64,000 nt of DNA from Bacteroidota bacterium (GTDB taxonomy: Bacteria > Bacteroidota > Ignavibacteria > UBA10030 > UBA6906): assembly GCA_030835135.1 (NCBI GenBank), contig JAUQWO010000075.1:337330-401329 (forward strand). The letters are read 5' to 3'. Shown piece by piece: positions 36,052 to 43,823 of this stretch; position 1 is the stretch's first letter, and each line of letters begins with the position of its first letter. The position numbers and the translations under genes are program-made. The notes below the pieces were generated by a model that saw nothing but the letters and a program-made list of their open reading frames with translations, made no database searches and was not told the origin of the DNA.

Positions 36052-36645
36052 TCACCCGAAGACCACCTGCCACCCCCACCATCCCGCCCACGTCAGGAGA
36101 TTGGCATAAACGCCCGCCGCCGCATCGTCCAGCATGATGCCCCATCCGTTCCCGAAGCGTTCCAGATACTTCGCCGGCTGCGGCTTGACGATGTCCATCG
36201 CGCGGAAGGCGAAGAACCCGATGATCATCACAGGAATGGTCTTCGGCAGGAAGAGTAGCGTGATCCACATGCCCACGATCTCGTCGATGACCACGATGGA
36301 AGGATCCGCGGTCTTGTGCTCATCTTTCGATCCGCCCTGGAATGTCGCCTTCGCGAGCTCCGCGGACCGGGTCAGTTGATTGCCGATGACATTGGCGACC
36401 ACGGCCGATGACCACACGCCGGCGAAGAAGCCAATGACCGTGGTAATGCCCAGGATGAGCGGATCGCTCATGCCCGGGATCACATAGTAGAGCAGGAGGC
36501 CGACCGCGGTGCCGGCGGTGCCGGAGGCCCAGGGACTGTACCCGGAGTAGAATCCGGTCGCGATCAGCGTGTGGATGAACGGAATGCGGCCGGACGCCGG
36601 GGTCTCACCGGGCGCGGCGGGTGCGGAACTGTTCGTAAACTTCAA
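36052..36645 (-). CDS. pgpA: Phosphatidylglycerophosphatase A
   Basis: 197 residues with about four hydrophobic segments. The family motif 'VIDEIVGMW' and 'GTAGTAVGLLLYY' are present, as is the Mg-binding 'DIVKPQPAKYLERFGNGWGIMLDD'. It removes the terminal phosphate of phosphatidylglycerophosphate at the inner membrane. It overlaps the 3' end of pgsA by 41 nt, so consecutive steps of phosphatidylglycerol synthesis are translationally coupled. Confidence 0.95.
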   Translation of the reverse strand: MKFTNSSAPAAPGETPASGRIPFIHTLIATGFYSGYSPWASGTAGTAVGLLLYYVIPGMSDPLILGITTVIGFFAGVWSSAVVANVIGNQLTRSAELAKATFQGGSKDEHKTADPSIVVIDEIVGMWITLLFLPKTIPVMIIGFFAFRAMDIVKPQPAKYLERFGNGWGIMLDDAAAGVYANLLTWAGWWGWQVVFG

Positions 36646-37237
36646 GGAGGAATGTCCTATTGTCGAACAAGTAGGCGATGCCGGTCCCGACGGTGGACAG
36701 GGTGACCAGCAGCATCATGCCGAAGAGCACGTGCGAGTCCATCAAACTGTCGATGGTCGGGCCGAACTCCTGATACACGGAAGGGGTGTTGCGTGCGACG
36801 TACAGGATGAGGATATAATAGATGACCACGAACTCGCCGAAGGTCTTCGCCTGGGCACCCTTGGTGGTCACGATCGGGCGATCGTGGTACTCGGCATAGG
36901 AACGGAGGCCGGTGATCAGGAAGTCGCGGATGATGACGATCCAGACCATCCAGCCGGAGACGAGACCCAGGCTCACGTAGGCGAGCAGGGCAGCGGACGA
37001 GAGGATCTTGTCCGCGAGCGGGTCGAGGAACTTCCCCCAGCGGGAGATGTACCCCATGCGCCGCGCGATCCAGCCGTCGTACCAGTCCGTGAGCGCGGCT
37101 ACGATGAAGATCCCGAGCGAGATCTGGCGAAAGACGGGATTCTCCGACAGCAGGAACCACGCGAAGACCGGCGTCAGCACGATCCTGAGAAGGGTCAGCT
37201 GGTTCGGTACGTTCAGTTCGAACTGAAGTCTCTGCAT
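36605..37237 (-). CDS. pgsA: CDP-diacylglycerol--glycerol-3-phosphate 3-phosphatidyltransferase
   Basis: 210 residues, polytopic. The CDP-alcohol phosphotransferase signature DGx2ARx8Gx3Dx3D is exact ('DGWIARRMGYISRWGKFLDP' then LAD). 'NVPNQLTLLRIVLTPVF' is the usual PgsA opening. It makes phosphatidylglycerophosphate, the substrate of the overlapping pgpA product. A terminator separates it from rpmB upstream. Confidence 0.95.
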   Translation of the reverse strand: MQRLQFELNVPNQLTLLRIVLTPVFAWFLLSENPVFRQISLGIFIVAALTDWYDGWIARRMGYISRWGKFLDPLADKILSSAALLAYVSLGLVSGWMVWIVIIRDFLITGLRSYAEYHDRPIVTTKGAQAKTFGEFVVIYYILILYVARNTPSVYQEFGPTIDSLMDSHVLFGMMLLVTLSTVGTGIAYLFDNRTFLLEVYEQFRTRRAR

Positions 37238-37249
37238 CGGGCGTCAGGA

Positions 37250-37283
37250 GAAAAAAAAAGCCATCAGCACTGATGATGGCTTT
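37250..37283 (-). terminator. Rho-independent terminator of rpmB
   Basis: On the minus strand AAAGCCATCA pairs with TGATGGCTTT around a short loop and is followed by a run of eight or so T residues. Confidence 0.88.
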
Positions 37284-37308
37284 CGTTGAACAAATGGAGC
37301 TGACCCGG

Positions 37309-37500
37309 TCAGGCGGCCTTCACAACCTTATTGGATTTCAGGCAGTTGGTGCACACGGTCATGCGCTTCGGGCGACCGTTGACGCTCGCACGAACTTCCT
37401 GAAGATTGGGCATCCAGCGGCGGCGCGTCAGATTATGCGCGTGGCTGATGTTGTTCCCGCTGACGGGTTTCTTACCGCAGATATCACACACTCGTGCCAT
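37309..37500 (-). CDS. rpmB: 50S ribosomal protein L28
   Basis: 63 residues, '[20 protein letters not shown]' followed by '[12 protein letters not shown]'. This is the zinc-type (C+) form with two CxxC pairs (C5/C8 and C50/C53). It is a single-gene unit: promoter at 37529-37557, AAGGA before the ATG, terminator at 37250-37283. Confidence 0.98.
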   Translation of the reverse strand: MARVCDICGKKPVSGNNISHAHNLTRRRWMPNLQEVRASVNGRPKRMTVCTNCLKSNKVVKAA

Positions 37501-37528
37501 GGCCTGTCCTTAAGATTCTAAGCACAAC

Positions 37529-37557
37529 AAGATAGCATTCTCCGGCGGCAAACGCAA
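37529..37557 (-). promoter_or_regulatory. Promoter of rpmB (TTGCGT-N17-TATCTT)
   Basis: Minus-strand TTGCGT (37557-37552), 17-nt spacer, TATCTT (37534-37529); predicted leader about 22 nt containing AAGGA. Confidence 0.65.
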
Positions 37558-37602
37558 GCAATTTCCTTTCTATTCGCTGAAAAAAGGCGTCTCCGGGAGA
37601 GC

Positions 37603-37631
37603 TTGACATTTCTCCGCGCCAGGGCTATATT
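37603..37631 (+). promoter_or_regulatory. Near-consensus promoter (TTGACA-N17-TATATT)
   Basis: TTGACA (37603-37608) matches the sigma-70 -35 consensus exactly; 17-nt spacer; TATATT (37626-37631). The strongest promoter in the window, about 305 nt before the HlyD-like gene and divergent from rpmB. Confidence 0.75.
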
Positions 37632-37637
37632 GGCAAC

Positions 37638-37935
37638 ATTCCGGCTGGTGCGACGTACCTTCCAGACAGCCGGGATCCCGGGATCGATGAGCGAGGGGGG
37701 CTCTCATGGCGTACCGGAGAATACCTCCAGTTCTTTTCCTCCCATGGCATACCTCCTTCCGGGGGCTGTCTGCCAATCGTCTCCCTATCACGGTCGGGAT
37801 ATCCACCCTACGATCTTTTGCTACTAGCTGTACGATGATAGTTCAAGGTGCTCCACGCCGCGGCGTTCGTTCCTCCGCGACGGATGGAATGCGTCTTGCC
37901 GTCACCCGAGTCATATCATTACGGATCGGACCCTT
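37638..37935 (+). other. Long structured 5' leader or small RNA with alternative pairings
   Basis: About 298 nt without a convincing plus-strand gene. CCGGCTG (37641-37647) can pair with CAGCCGG (37667-37673). Alternatively, the overlapping CAGACAGCC (37663-37671) can pair with GGCTGTCTG (37764-37772). A GATCCCGGGATC palindrome (37674-37685) and an ACCTCCTT (37751-37758, identical to the anti-Shine-Dalgarno of 16S rRNA) lie between. Antisense, the latter reads AAGGAGGT ahead of a 41-codon minus-strand frame (37625-37750), which I do not call a gene. It matches no riboswitch class I know by eye. Confidence 0.45.
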
Positions 37936-39255
37936 ATGCAACCCCTCCAGCGTGTCGTCCAGACCCTGCGTTCTGCCAGTACCGGACTCCTGCCGTTCTT
38001 CCGCCGCCGCCCCCTCGTCTCCGCGCTCGCCGGTGGTGCCGTGCTCATCCTCCTCGGGTGGCTGATCTTCCGGCCCGGGGCCGTGGCCTCGTCGGAGATC
38101 CTCGTCAAACCCACGTTCGGCGAGTTCCTCGTCACCGTCACTACCTCCGGCGAGCTCCAGGCCAAGAGTTCGATCAACATCATGGGGCCCGAGCAGGCGC
38201 GTGCCGCGAACATCTGGCAGATGAAACTGACGAACATCGTGCCGGAGGGGACCGTGGTGAAGAAAGGCGCCTTTGTTGCCGACCTCGACAAATCCGAGAT
38301 CATGGGGAAGTTCAAGGACTCGCAGCTCTCGGTCCAGAAGTTCGAGGCGGTGTACCTCCAGACGAAACTCGACAGTGCCCTGGCGCTCTCGCAGGCACGC
38401 GATGAGCTGGTTGGACTGCAATACAGCCAGGAGGAGAAGCGTCTGGCGATGGAGCAGTCGGTGTACGAAGCCCCCGCCATGAAGCGCCAGGCAGAGATCG
38501 AATACGAACGCGCCCAGCGGAACTTCGAGCAGGCCAAGCGCAACTATGTGACCAAGACCAGGCAGTCCATTGCCAAGGCCCAGGCCGCGGAACTCGATCT
38601 GCTGAAAGAGCGGCAGCGGATGGAGCTGTACCAGACCGCGATGCAGGGGTTCACGATCCTCGCGCCCGCCGACGGCATGGTCATCTATGCACGCGAGTGG
38701 GGCGGACAGAAGAAGGTTGTGGGGAGCACCGTGAACGCCTGGGACCCGGTCGTGGCCACGCTGCCGGACCTCCGCGAGATGGAATCCATCACGTACATCA
38801 GCGAGCTCGATATCCAGAAGCTCGCCATGAAACAGAGCGTCAAGATCAAGCTCGATGCCGATCCCAACAAGGTGCTCACGGGCACCGTGACCTCCGTGGC
38901 GAACATCGGTGAGCAGCGGCCGAACTCCGACTCGAAGGTCTTCGAAGTGCGCATCACCGTGGGCGGGACCGATACGACCCTGCGTCCGGCCATGACCACC
39001 GGGAACGAGATCCTCGTGGCGAAGCTGGACAGCGTCCTCTCCGTGCCGCTGGAGTGCGTTCACACGGAAAGCGGGCTGACCTATGTCTTCAAGAAGAGCG
39101 GCAGGAGCATCGTGAAGCAGGAGGTGGCGCTGGGCATGCTCAACGAGAACGCAACGGTCGTCACCCGCGGACTGACCGGGCAGGATGAACTGCTGCTTGC
39201 CACGCCTCCGGAGCCCGGGAAGCTCACGGTCGTGCGCCTCGAGGGCGGGCACTGA
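37936..39255 (+). CDS. HlyD/MacA-like periplasmic adaptor of an export system
   Basis: 439 residues. One N-terminal membrane helix (~29-46, 'LAGGAVLILLGWLIF'), then barrel-sandwich and a long coiled-coil hairpin (~120-225, Gln/Glu/Lys rich) and beta-barrel domains ('ILAPADGMVIYAREWGG', 'ITYISELDIQKLAMKQSVKIKLD'). It fits adaptors of MacAB-type efflux. It is 2 nt upstream of the FtsX-type permease. The ribosome-binding site is weak, and expression may depend on the structured leader. Confidence 0.92.
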   Translation: MQPLQRVVQTLRSASTGLLPFFRRRPLVSALAGGAVLILLGWLIFRPGAVASSEILVKPTFGEFLVTVTTSGELQAKSSINIMGPEQARAANIWQMKLTNIVPEGTVVKKGAFVADLDKSEIMGKFKDSQLSVQKFEAVYLQTKLDSALALSQARDELVGLQYSQEEKRLAMEQSVYEAPAMKRQAEIEYERAQRNFEQAKRNYVTKTRQSIAKAQAAELDLLKERQRMELYQTAMQGFTILAPADGMVIYAREWGGQKKVVGSTVNAWDPVVATLPDLREMESITYISELDIQKLAMKQSVKIKLDADPNKVLTGTVTSVANIGEQRPNSDSKVFEVRITVGGTDTTLRPAMTTGNEILVAKLDSVLSVPLECVHTESGLTYVFKKSGRSIVKQEVALGMLNENATVVTRGLTGQDELLLATPPEPGKLTVVRLEGGH

Positions 39256-39257
39256 CG

Positions 39258-40646
39258 ATGATCGCAGAGGACATGATCCGTCGCAGGATGGCCGTGGCGG
39301 TGCCGGGGTACATACTCCTCGGGTTCACGATCGCCATCGAAGCCATCACGCACAACAAGACCCGCGGCGTGCTGACGTCGCTCGGCATCGTGTTCGGCGT
39401 CGGCTCCGTCATCTCCATGCTGGCCGTGGGTACCGGGGCGAAGCAGGAGATCCTGGACCAGATGAAGCTCCTCGGGGCGAACAACATCATCATCACGCCC
39501 ATCATCGAACAGGAAGAAGGGGTCGTCGATGAGAAGTCCGCGGCGAAGACCGAGAAGAAGCGTTTCAGTCCCGGCCTTACGCTGGACGACGGGCGGAGCA
39601 TCCTGCAGACCCTCCCCGGAGTGGATTTCGTGAGTCCGGAGGTCGTGATGGAGACCATGCTCGTACGGGAGGGGTTGAAGCGGAGCAGCAAGCTCGTGGG
39701 GGTGGACTCGATCTACTTCGCCACCACCGACTTCCAGATCGAACGGGGGGCCGTGTTTTCGTCCACACAGATGAGGAACGCAGCGCCCGTGGCGGTGATC
39801 GGGCATGCCATCAAGACGAAGTTCTTTTCGCGGGAGGACCCGATCGGCGGGAAGATCAAGTGCGGGAACCTCTGGCTCACCGTCATCGGGGTGTTGGCGG
39901 ACCGGCAGGTGAGCAAGGACAACATCCGGCATCTCGGGCTGCGCGACTACAACTTCGATGTGTACACGCCGGTGAACACGCTGCTGCTGCGGTACAAGAA
40001 CCGGACGCTCGTCACGCGCCTCGGCGTGCAGCAGGCATCCCGGTCCAATGGGTCGGGCAATAATGACAATGCAGCGGACAAGAAGCCGGTGAACTACAAT
40101 CAGCTGGACCGGCTGGTCGTGCGCGTGGCCGATGCGGAGAAGATGCCGGCGCTGGCGGAGGTGGTGAGCCGGATGCTGCAGCGGCGGCATAACGAGGTCG
40201 TGGATTTTCAGGTCACCATTCCCGAGCAGTTGCTGCGGCAGGCGCAGCGGACGCGCGACATCTTCAACATCGTGCTGGGTGCCATTGCCTCGATCTCGCT
40301 CCTCGTGGGCGGCATCGGGATCATGAACATCATGCTGGCGTCCGTGATGGAGCGGACGAAGGAGATCGGGATCCGGCGGGCGATGGGAGCCACGAAGCAG
40401 GCCGTTGCCGTGCAGTTCCTGAGCGAGGCCACCATCGTCAGCGTCACCGGCGGGGTGCTCGGCATCCTTCTCGGGGTGGGGTTGAGCTACGCCATCGAGA
40501 GCTTTGCGGGGATCCTGACGATCATCACGGCATTCTCCGTGGCGTTGTCGTTCCTGATCTCCATCACCGTAGGGATCGTATTCGGGTTCCTGCCGGCGCG
40601 GCGTGCGGCGGAGAAGGACCCGGTGGCGTGCCTGCGGTATGAATGA
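39258..40646 (+). CDS. MacB-like ABC transporter permease (FtsX domain), ATPase not adjacent
   Basis: 462 residues. An N-terminal membrane helix after a short cytosolic stretch ('NKTRGVLTSLGIVFGVGSVISMLAVG'), a large MacB periplasmic core domain (~70-320) and three C-terminal helices forming the FtsX domain ('LVGGIGIMNIMLASVMERTKEIGIRRAMGATK'). It couples ATP hydrolysis to periplasmic movement in MacB-type mechanotransmission machines. No nucleotide-binding domain is fused and none lies next to it, unlike most such loci. Confidence 0.93.
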   Translation: MIAEDMIRRRMAVAVPGYILLGFTIAIEAITHNKTRGVLTSLGIVFGVGSVISMLAVGTGAKQEILDQMKLLGANNIIITPIIEQEEGVVDEKSAAKTEKKRFSPGLTLDDGRSILQTLPGVDFVSPEVVMETMLVREGLKRSSKLVGVDSIYFATTDFQIERGAVFSSTQMRNAAPVAVIGHAIKTKFFSREDPIGGKIKCGNLWLTVIGVLADRQVSKDNIRHLGLRDYNFDVYTPVNTLLLRYKNRTLVTRLGVQQASRSNGSGNNDNAADKKPVNYNQLDRLVVRVADAEKMPALAEVVSRMLQRRHNEVVDFQVTIPEQLLRQAQRTRDIFNIVLGAIASISLLVGGIGIMNIMLASVMERTKEIGIRRAMGATKQAVAVQFLSEATIVSVTGGVLGILLGVGLSYAIESFAGILTIITAFSVALSFLISITVGIVFGFLPARRAAEKDPVACLRYE

Positions 40647-40862
40647 TCGGCATGCTGTTGCCCGGGGAAGATGGCTTGAGGCCGAACCACCAACGGAAAC
40701 GAGGTCTGGAAGGGGAGCTTCCCGCCTGACGGGGGTTCCATCGGAGGAAGATCCTTCCGTGAGTCACCAGTTGTGATCTTGCGTTCCGGGCAGGACGTCA
40801 GCTCCCGGAAATGTCATGCCCCAACGGGATGCGTATTTCATGAATCACTGGACCATGGACAC

Positions 40863-42335
40863 ATGAACACATCGACGCCTGTCACGGTCATTGTACTGAC
40901 ACTCCTCGGTTTTTCGACAGGAGTGGCCCGGGTAGACACCCTGCACCTCACCCTGCGCGACTGCATCCGCATGGCGCAGGAGCAGGGGCCGTTGGGGGCC
41001 ATTGCCCAGCATCAGTACGAAGCGAAGAAGTCGCGCTATGCCTCATTCAGAGCCGGATACCTACCGCAATTGTCGCTGCAGGGAGACGTTCCCGGGTACT
41101 ATTCGGCCATCAACCCGATCGTCCTGCCGGATGGGACGACCATCTTCACGCCGCAGCGGGAGGCGAGTTCCTCGGTGAATCTCGGACTCACGCAGAAGAT
41201 CCCGTTCACAGGCGGACAGCTCTCGCTGCAGTCCGGGTTAAACCGCATCGACCTCATGGACACGAAGTCGCATTACTACCGTGCACGGCCGTTGAGCGTC
41301 ACGCTGATCCAGCCGATCTTCCAGATCAACAGCATGTCGTGGGACCGGGAGGCGCAGGACCTGACATATCAGATCGCGACGCGGGAGGAAGTGGAGGCGC
41401 TCGAGGAGTGTGCCATCGATGCCACCAACAAGTACTTCGGGCTGTATCTCTCCACCATGAACGCCGCGAATGCGGCCCTGAACGTGGCGATCAATGACAC
41501 GCTGTTCCGCATCTCGCAGGGGCGGTTCAATGTGGGAAGGATCGCGGAGAACGATCTGTTGCAGGCCGAGCTTGCCTATCTCGATGCGAAGACCGCCCAT
41601 GAGAACGCGCTGGTCGAGCTTGCGCGGGCGGAGCATGCGTTGCGCGTGGCCATCGGTCTCGACGCCGGGCAGCCGGTGGGGTTGTTGCCGCCGGGCGAGA
41701 TCGGCGTGGTGGAGGTAGAGCCGGGTCAGGCGCTTGTGCAGGCGAGGCAGAACCGGAGCGACATGGTGAACTTCGACCTGCAGCTGCTCAATGCCGAGCG
41801 GGGGGTGGCCCAGGCGGCGTCGGACAATGGGTTCAATGCCACCATGACCGCCAGTGTGGGGTACAACCAGCGGGCGCCGGAGTTCCGGGACGCATACCGG
41901 AACCTCCTCGAGCAGGAGCAGTTCAGTGTGGGGTTCAGCATCCCGGTGTTCCGGTGGGGAGCCGGGAGCCATGCGGTGGAGGCCGCGGTGGCGGAGCAGA
42001 AGGGGGCGGAGGTCTCGGTGGCGCAGCAGCGGCAGACATTCGAGCAGGAGGTGTTGTATGCAGCGAACCGGCTGAACACATTGCGGAAGCAGGTTGCTAT
42101 TGCTGCGAAATCGGACACCATTGGTCAGCGTCGGTTCGAGGTGGCAAAGCAGCGGTACATCATCGGGAAGATCGACATCCCGATCCTGTTCATCGCGCAG
42201 AGTGAGAAAGACAACGCGCGGCGGTCGAACGTGCAGACCCAGTGGGACTACTGGTCCACGTACTTCAGGGTACGCCGGCTCACGTTATACGACTTTGAGG
42301 CCGGACGGCCCTTGGTGGAGAAGGAGCAGAAATAG
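40863..42335 (+). CDS. TolC-family outer-membrane efflux protein
   Basis: 490 residues from ATG 40863, with a signal sequence ('VTVIVLTLLGFSTGVARV'). Two repeats of the outer-membrane efflux domain, with long alpha-helical hairpins ('ATNKYFGLYLSTMNAANAALN', 'ARAEHALRVAIGLDAGQPVGLLP') and barrel strands. It should form the trimeric exit duct for the adaptor/permease encoded just upstream, and could also serve the RND pumps. The 216-bp gap before it holds short hairpins and no gene I can see. Confidence 0.93.
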   Translation: MNTSTPVTVIVLTLLGFSTGVARVDTLHLTLRDCIRMAQEQGPLGAIAQHQYEAKKSRYASFRAGYLPQLSLQGDVPGYYSAINPIVLPDGTTIFTPQREASSSVNLGLTQKIPFTGGQLSLQSGLNRIDLMDTKSHYYRARPLSVTLIQPIFQINSMSWDREAQDLTYQIATREEVEALEECAIDATNKYFGLYLSTMNAANAALNVAINDTLFRISQGRFNVGRIAENDLLQAELAYLDAKTAHENALVELARAEHALRVAIGLDAGQPVGLLPPGEIGVVEVEPGQALVQARQNRSDMVNFDLQLLNAERGVAQAASDNGFNATMTASVGYNQRAPEFRDAYRNLLEQEQFSVGFSIPVFRWGAGSHAVEAAVAEQKGAEVSVAQQRQTFEQEVLYAANRLNTLRKQVAIAAKSDTIGQRRFEVAKQRYIIGKIDIPILFIAQSEKDNARRSNVQTQWDYWSTYFRVRRLTLYDFEAGRPLVEKEQK

Positions 42336-42421
42336 ACCCGCTCCATGTGCAACTCATGAGTTGGAACCGGATGGTTCTTCTACCATTCGCCGTGGGGAGC
42401 CAAGACATGGTGGCCTGCCAC

Positions 42422-42450
42422 TTGACTGAGTTGAATCGCGTGCTTACATT
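42422..42450 (+). promoter_or_regulatory. Promoter of the first T9SS cargo paralogue (TTGACT-N17-TACATT)
   Basis: TTGACT (42422-42427), 17-nt spacer, TACATT (42445-42450). It predicts a ~118-nt leader before the GTG at 42575. Confidence 0.55.
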
Positions 42451-42574
42451 AACTGAAGCGTGCGCGGGGGGGTGACCTGCGCAATTGACCGGTGTGGGGC
42501 TGGGCATGCGATGATGGGGCGTGCGCACGTGCCTTGCGCGCTCCAGAGGTGCACGTGATCCATGGGGGATACCA

Positions 42575-43786
42575 GTGAAGCCGCGACTTTCGAACAACAG
42601 ATTGTTCGACCCGATTCGGGTCCCCTCCGTACTTCTCCTCGCTACCCTTCTGTCTCTCCCCGCCCGGGCTCAACAAGATTCGCTGTCGGATGTGTTCCCG
42701 TTGGCCGTGGGGAATACGTGGGTCTACGACTTCACAGGCTCTGATACCAGCCCAATGGCTCATCGATCCTGGCACGATACCGGGACTACGGTGGCGAATA
42801 TCGTCTCTGTGTTGCGGTACCAGGATGTCGCGTATTGGAATGTCAAAGTAAGGAGCGATTTCCGGAGGACGACACACGGTGGAGGTTCTTTCTCCTCGCA
42901 GATCGCAGAATCATCGTATGTGACCGTGGCCGAATCATTGACAGGGACACATGTGCTCTCCGTTGGCGGTGCCTGGATCAGGCGCTCTCTCTATCCTTTC
43001 ACTCCTTGCTTCTCACCACCATTGTCGCGGTACTCTGCGGTAGACCCGCATGGCGTCCTTGAATTCCGTCGGTCCGACTGGTCCTGCGCCTATCCCGCCC
43101 AGGTCCTGCTCCAGAAGAATGTGGGGGTCACCTCGAACAGCACTACGGATGGGTTGTACAATACAGCACGATTCACGCTTCTCCGTTGCATCCTGTATCC
43201 ATATGTGCAGTTCGTCCATCCGGACAGGGTAGTACTTTCAACGGTAGCCGGAGAGAGTACTGATACGACGGTGTTTCTGTCGAACGCAGGACTTGACACC
43301 TTAAGGATCCTGGAGGTCACATCGTCCGATCCGGAATTGATCGTCACAGCCGCCGGAAACGCAATTCCACCCTCTGGCCACGCATCTCTCCGACTCTGGT
43401 TCTCGTCCAGGCGCATCGGCGAGCGGAACGCGAGCATTGCCATCAGGAGCAACGCATCGACCTCGCCTGATACGATTCAGGTTCAGCTTGCTGCTCTGTC
43501 CAGTAAGACAGGACTCCCTTACCCGGATCCATTCGCTCTCGGCGAGAATTATCCAAACCCATTCAACGGATCGACCACGATCCGGATCGACATCCCGGAG
43601 CCATGTGAGCTCACGTTTACGGTAACGGATGTCCTCGGACGGACTGTCAAGGCGGCCACAGAACCTGTTCCTGCCGGGACCCACTGGAAGGTGGTCGATG
43701 CGAACGGACTGTCCAGCGGCGTGTACCTCTACAGCGTCCGTGCGGGCAGGTATGCTGGCGCCAGGAAGATGTTGCTGATACGCTAA
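42575..43786 (+). CDS. Secreted T9SS cargo protein, paralogue A
   Basis: About 403 residues from a GTG preceded by GGGGGA; an ATG at 42521 is an alternative. Signal peptide ('VLLLATLLSLPARAQQ') then 'DVFPLAVGNTWVYDF', a lead-in found in many FCB secreted proteins. A beta-sandwich of the choice-of-anchor/ASPM-SPD2-like type follows (~215-310, 'DTTVFLSNAGLDTLRILEVTSSDPEL'). The T9SS sorting domain ends the protein ('LGENYPNPFNGSTTIRIDIP...LSSGVYLYSVRAGRYAGARKMLLIR'). The neighbouring gene is a longer paralogue with nearly the same sorting domain. Confidence 0.88.
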   Translation: MKPRLSNNRLFDPIRVPSVLLLATLLSLPARAQQDSLSDVFPLAVGNTWVYDFTGSDTSPMAHRSWHDTGTTVANIVSVLRYQDVAYWNVKVRSDFRRTTHGGGSFSSQIAESSYVTVAESLTGTHVLSVGGAWIRRSLYPFTPCFSPPLSRYSAVDPHGVLEFRRSDWSCAYPAQVLLQKNVGVTSNSTTDGLYNTARFTLLRCILYPYVQFVHPDRVVLSTVAGESTDTTVFLSNAGLDTLRILEVTSSDPELIVTAAGNAIPPSGHASLRLWFSSRRIGERNASIAIRSNASTSPDTIQVQLAALSSKTGLPYPDPFALGENYPNPFNGSTTIRIDIPEPCELTFTVTDVLGRTVKAATEPVPAGTHWKVVDANGLSSGVYLYSVRAGRYAGARKMLLIR

Positions 43787-43823
43787 GAAATGAATGGTTC
43801 GAGGTCCGGGATCAGGGGTGCGT

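Noticed and set aside
37570-37806. 78-codon minus-strand frame, and a 41-codon frame (37625-37750) preceded by AAGGAGGT
   Set aside because: Both overlap the strong plus-strand promoter and structured leader. The perfect ribosome-binding site may be the complement of an anti-Shine-Dalgarno-like RNA element. I keep the region as a leader and flag the 41-codon frame only as a possibility.
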